Shown: positions 6,472 through 8,300 of the stretch, piece by piece
Numbering within the stretch: the stretch's first letter is position 1
Layout: each line of letters starts with the position of its first letter
The notes under the pieces: generated by a model
Databases searched by the model: none
Seen by the model: the letters and a program-made list of their open reading frames with translations, nothing else
What the model was told of the DNA's origin: nothing
Assembly: GCA_013214985.1 (NCBI GenBank)
Contig: JABSRY010000083.1
Location: forward strand, 1 to 8,300
Reading direction: 5' to 3'
Source of the DNA: Hyphomicrobiales bacterium
Lineage (GTDB): Bacteria; Pseudomonadota; Alphaproteobacteria; Rhizobiales; OSC116
DNA length: 8,300 nt
Program-made: the position numbers and the translations under genes

Positions 6472-7353
6472 TTATATGGCCTTTTTAATAGGGCATAAAT
6501 CTTGCAAATATCCATCCGCAATTTTTGCTTCGCTATATAAAACATTCCATTCAGGTATATCGCCATCCCATTCGACCAAACTGGGCTTGGCACCAATTTT
6601 TTCTATTAGTTTATTATATATGCCCCAGACATCGGTGGTAACAGCACTCGAATGATCATCAATCAATAATTTTCCGACGCCTATTTCATCATCTTCAATC
6701 ACTTCTTCGCTATGCCCACCTAAATGAATTTCATTAACAAATTCAACTGGAAAAGCATCTAAATAGTCATATGGATCATAACCCTGGTTATTAGCAGATA
6801 CAAAAATATTGTTAACATCTAGCAATAACCCGCAACCCGTTTTTTTGACCAATTGCCGCAAAAAATCAGTTTCAGTATAAGCGTTTGTCTTAAATGCTAA
6901 ATAGACAGATGGGTTTTCAATCGACACTTGCCTACCCAAATAATCTTGCATTTCATTCACATGGTTTGCAACATGGTTTAGCGTCTCGTCGGTATATGGC
7001 AATGGCAATAGATCATTATAAAAAACACCCTCATGTGTACTCCATGCCAAATGTTCAGAAATCAAGCCAGGCTCATATCTATCAATCAGTGCTTTAAACC
7101 GTGCTAAATGATCTGGGCTTAAGCGCTCCGTTGGCGATCCTAATGACATACCAACCCCATGTAACGATAATGGGTATAGCTCTCTAATAGCGGTTAAATA
7201 ACGGTGTGGTGGTCCGCCAGCACCCATATAGTTTTCTGGGTGAACTTCAAACCAACCTAAATTGGGTTTTTCCTCAAGTATATTATTATAATGTTGCGCC
7301 TTAAGCCCGACACCAGCATTTTGAGGAATTTTATGATTACTAAAATTCGACAT
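6472..7353 (-). CDS. bufB: DUF692 multinuclear non-haem iron oxidase (BufB-like)
   Basis: This 293-residue TIM-barrel enzyme belongs to the DUF692 (MNIO) family, which includes MbnB and TglH. These oxidases carry two or three irons and oxidatively modify Cys residues of a peptide. Family motifs run in order: GVGLKAQHY (H21), WFEVHPENYM (35-43), LSLHGVGMSLGS (H65), LISEHLAWS (H101), SIENPSVYL (E146), LLLDVNNIFVSA (D179, N182), EIHLGGH (H210, H214) and LVEWDGDIPEW (E261, D263). These contain the expected His, Glu, Asp and Asn iron ligands, with no evident loss. I placed the start at ATG 7353 because AGGA at 7360-7363 sits 6 bases upstream. A TTG further out (7377) has no ribosome binding site. 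With bufA upstream and bufC downstream, the likely substrate is BufA. Confidence 0.93.
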   Translation of the reverse strand: MSNFSNHKIPQNAGVGLKAQHYNNILEEKPNLGWFEVHPENYMGAGGPPHRYLTAIRELYPLSLHGVGMSLGSPTERLSPDHLARFKALIDRYEPGLISEHLAWSTHEGVFYNDLLPLPYTDETLNHVANHVNEMQDYLGRQVSIENPSVYLAFKTNAYTETDFLRQLVKKTGCGLLLDVNNIFVSANNQGYDPYDYLDAFPVEFVNEIHLGGHSEEVIEDDEIGVGKLLIDDHSSAVTTDVWGIYNKLIEKIGAKPSLVEWDGDIPEWNVLYSEAKIADGYLQDLCPIKKAI

Positions 7354-7389
7354 CTCAATTCCTAACAAAATAATCAAAATAATGAATTA

Positions 7390-7422
7390 AGCACCCCACT
7401 CATGAGGCAAGAGTGAGGTGCT
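7390..7422 (-). terminator. hairpin between bufA and bufB (partial terminator or stability stem)
   Basis: A 12-bp inverted repeat (7390-7401 with 7411-7422, one mismatch) with a 9-base loop lies between the bufA stop and the bufB start. On the minus strand it is followed by AT-rich but not pure-T sequence, so termination would be leaky. It likely lets most transcripts stop after, or be protected at, the end of bufA. Confidence 0.65.
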
Positions 7423-7442
7423 ATGAAGTAACTAATATAAAG

Positions 7443-7769
7443 TTATGACTTTTTCATTGCGTCTTTTTTCATGCCGTCTTTCATCGCGTCCATTTTAATT
7501 TCTTCAAGACTGCCCATGCCGTTTGGTGTTTTAATACCTTCACAAGTACCTTTATCAACTGACTTCCAAGCATTACCTTGATAATCAACAGTTGAAGTAC
7601 CTTGGCAACTAGTGCCAGCACCAGCTTTACAATCATTTTGGCCAGCTTTTGAAATACCGTAACATTTTTCTTTTTCAGCAGCAAACACTGGTGTTGCAAA
7701 TGTAACAGATGAAACAGCAGCAGCAATTGCGCCAGCTATTATTAATTTTGATGGGTTAATTAATTTCAT
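7443..7769 (-). CDS. bufA: DUF2282 bufferin precursor peptide, exported
   Basis: This 108-residue precursor begins with a Sec signal peptide (about residues 1-31: basic start, hydrophobic run IIAGAIAAAVSSVTFA, cleavage near VFA-A). The mature part has the DUF2282 pattern EKCYGISKAGQNDC, then GTSCQGTSTVDYQGNAWKSV and KGTC, with four Cys at 36, 47, 55 and 76. In studied bufferins, some of these Cys are converted by the DUF692 enzyme to thiooxazole-type heterocycles that bind copper. The C-terminal tail from about 91 to 108 is rich in Lys, Asp and Met (repeated DAMK/DGMK units) and seems unusual. I chose ATG 7769: GGAGAG at 7776-7781 is 6 bases upstream. The longer TTG start at 7799 has no such site and would spoil the signal peptide. 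Confidence 0.92.
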   Translation of the reverse strand: MKLINPSKLIIAGAIAAAVSSVTFATPVFAAEKEKCYGISKAGQNDCKAGAGTSCQGTSTVDYQGNAWKSVDKGTCEGIKTPNGMGSLEEIKMDAMKDGMKKDAMKKS

Positions 7770-7929
7770 TTTATTCTCTCCGAATATAAGTTTTAACAAT
7801 CAGACCTTAGATTGCATAAAATCAAGTTGAACTATTCTTTATTCAATTACAAATCACATAATCGATATAAATAACAACTTTTAAACACGTTTTTGTGATC
7901 TTTAGCAATTAGTAGTTAGTAGTTAGTAG
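7770..7929 (-). promoter_or_regulatory. intergenic region expected to hold the bufA promoter
   Basis: These 160 bp of AT-rich DNA separate galE from bufA and must carry the operon's control signals unless galE reads through. I see no convincing sigma-70 pair and no clear match to the sigma-F type promoter known to drive related Caulobacter genes. There is also no clear terminator for galE. The bufA ribosome binding site GGAGAG is at 7776-7781. Confidence 0.4.
7909..7929. repeat. three tandem copies of TTAGTAG
   Basis: TTAGTAG occurs three times in a row, directly after the galE stop codon (7930-7932, minus strand). The fourth unit degenerates to TTAATGG inside the gene end. It is a small slippage-type repeat with no known function. 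Confidence 0.8.
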
Positions 7930-8300
7930 TTAATGGTTTCTACTTTTAAGATATTTCTCCCAGTCAAACGCATTTTTAACAATTAATTCAAGGTCATTAT
8001 AATCAGGTTTCCACCCTAGTTTTTCTTGTGCTTTATCAGAATTTGCAACCACAATCGGTGGATCACCCGCTCGGCGTGCAATTTCTCTAACATCAAAATC
8101 TACTTCAGATACTTTTTTAACCGCCGCCAATACCTCCCGTACTGTAAACCCATCGCCATAACCACAGTTCATTATGTCGCTTTGACCACCCCCACGTAAA
8201 TATTTCAAAGCAAGATAATGCGCATTGGTTAAATCAGATACATGAATATAATCCCGAATACATGTGCCATCCCGCGTGTCATAATCGGTGCCATATATTT
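7930..8300 (-). CDS. galE: UDP-glucose 4-epimerase, C-terminal part
   Basis: This is the last 122 residues of GalE, the NAD-dependent short-chain dehydrogenase that interconverts UDP-glucose and UDP-galactose for cell-surface polysaccharides. The frame is open to the right edge, so the N-terminal Rossmann fold and the YxxxK catalytic pair are outside the window. Visible GalE signatures are IYGTDYDTRDGTCIRDYIHV near the edge, then NAHYLALKYLRGGG, MNCGYGDGFTVREV and REIARRAGDPP, which carries substrate-binding Arg and Asp. The end, EKLGWKPDYNDLELIVKNAF followed by DWEKYL, is typical for alphaproteobacterial GalE. It lies upstream of bufA on the same strand with a 160-bp gap, so it is probably a separate unit. 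Confidence 0.94.
   Translation of the reverse strand, partial: IYGTDYDTRDGTCIRDYIHVSDLTNAHYLALKYLRGGGQSDIMNCGYGDGFTVREVLAAVKKVSEVDFDVREIARRAGDPPIVVANSDKAQEKLGWKPDYNDLELIVKNAFDWEKYLKSRNH

Noticed and set aside
6471..6596. Longer bufC start (TTG 6596) overlapping bufB
   Set aside because: The added residues come from the bufB coding region read in another frame and do not resemble DUF2063. ATG 6470 gives the normal start and the same junction as bufC/bufD.
6894..7097. Plus-strand open frame inside bufB
   Set aside because: It is a shadow of the DUF692 gene with no supporting signal.
7354..7377. Longer bufB start (TTG 7377)
   Set aside because: It has no ribosome binding site, while ATG 7353 has AGGA at 6 bases.
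7481..7726. Alternative minus-strand frame inside bufA (Leu/Lys-rich)
   Set aside because: Its low-complexity composition comes from a shifted reading of the signal peptide and tail.
7770..7799. Longer bufA start (TTG 7799)
   Set aside because: It would put the GGAGAG ribosome binding site inside the gene and spoil the signal peptide.

Overview
The window looks like AT-rich alphaproteobacterial chromosome, judging by the style of the GalE, Hsp20, S9 peptidase and bufferin-type genes. No genus can be named. It falls into two parts: a scarred, insertion-sequence-rich left end (1 to about 2680) and an ordinary, tightly packed right part (2683 to 8300), coded mostly on the minus strand.

Left part. 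The 3' half of an IS6-family (IS26/IS240-like) transposase runs in from the left edge and ends in a clear IS6 terminal repeat (311-324). Directly abutting it is a piece of a second, about 93% identical IS6 transposase gene (325-437). Next come the C-terminal half of an Asp/Glu/hydantoin racemase (minus, 480-869), a short plus-strand start resembling a type I secretion ABC transporter (917 to about 1015), and the first 37 codons of an IS256-family transposase (minus, 1017-1130). An intact IS110-family transposase follows (1633-2649). The roughly 240 bp before it are non-coding and structured, and are the expected place for its bridge RNA.

Middle. A class A Hsp20 chaperone (2683-3129) starts 33 bp after the IS110 gene and ends at a good intrinsic terminator (3204-3234). 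Converging on it from the other strand is a 635-residue S9-family serine peptidase (3250-5157). The ribosome binding site of the peptidase lies inside a terminator-like hairpin.

Right part. On the minus strand, in transcription order, lie bufA (exported DUF2282 peptide, 7443-7769), bufB (DUF692 multinuclear non-haem iron oxidase, 6472-7353), bufC (DUF2063 partner, 5688-6470) and bufD (DoxX membrane protein, 5216-5686). This is the gene set of a bufferin operon, a ribosomally made and oxidatively modified copper-binding peptide system. The enzyme should modify cysteines of BufA with help from BufC before or during export. A hairpin between bufA and bufB probably lets bufA be made in excess, and the bufB/bufC and bufC/bufD junctions are both TAA-A-ATG. 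The window ends inside galE (minus, 7930-8300), which lies upstream of bufA.
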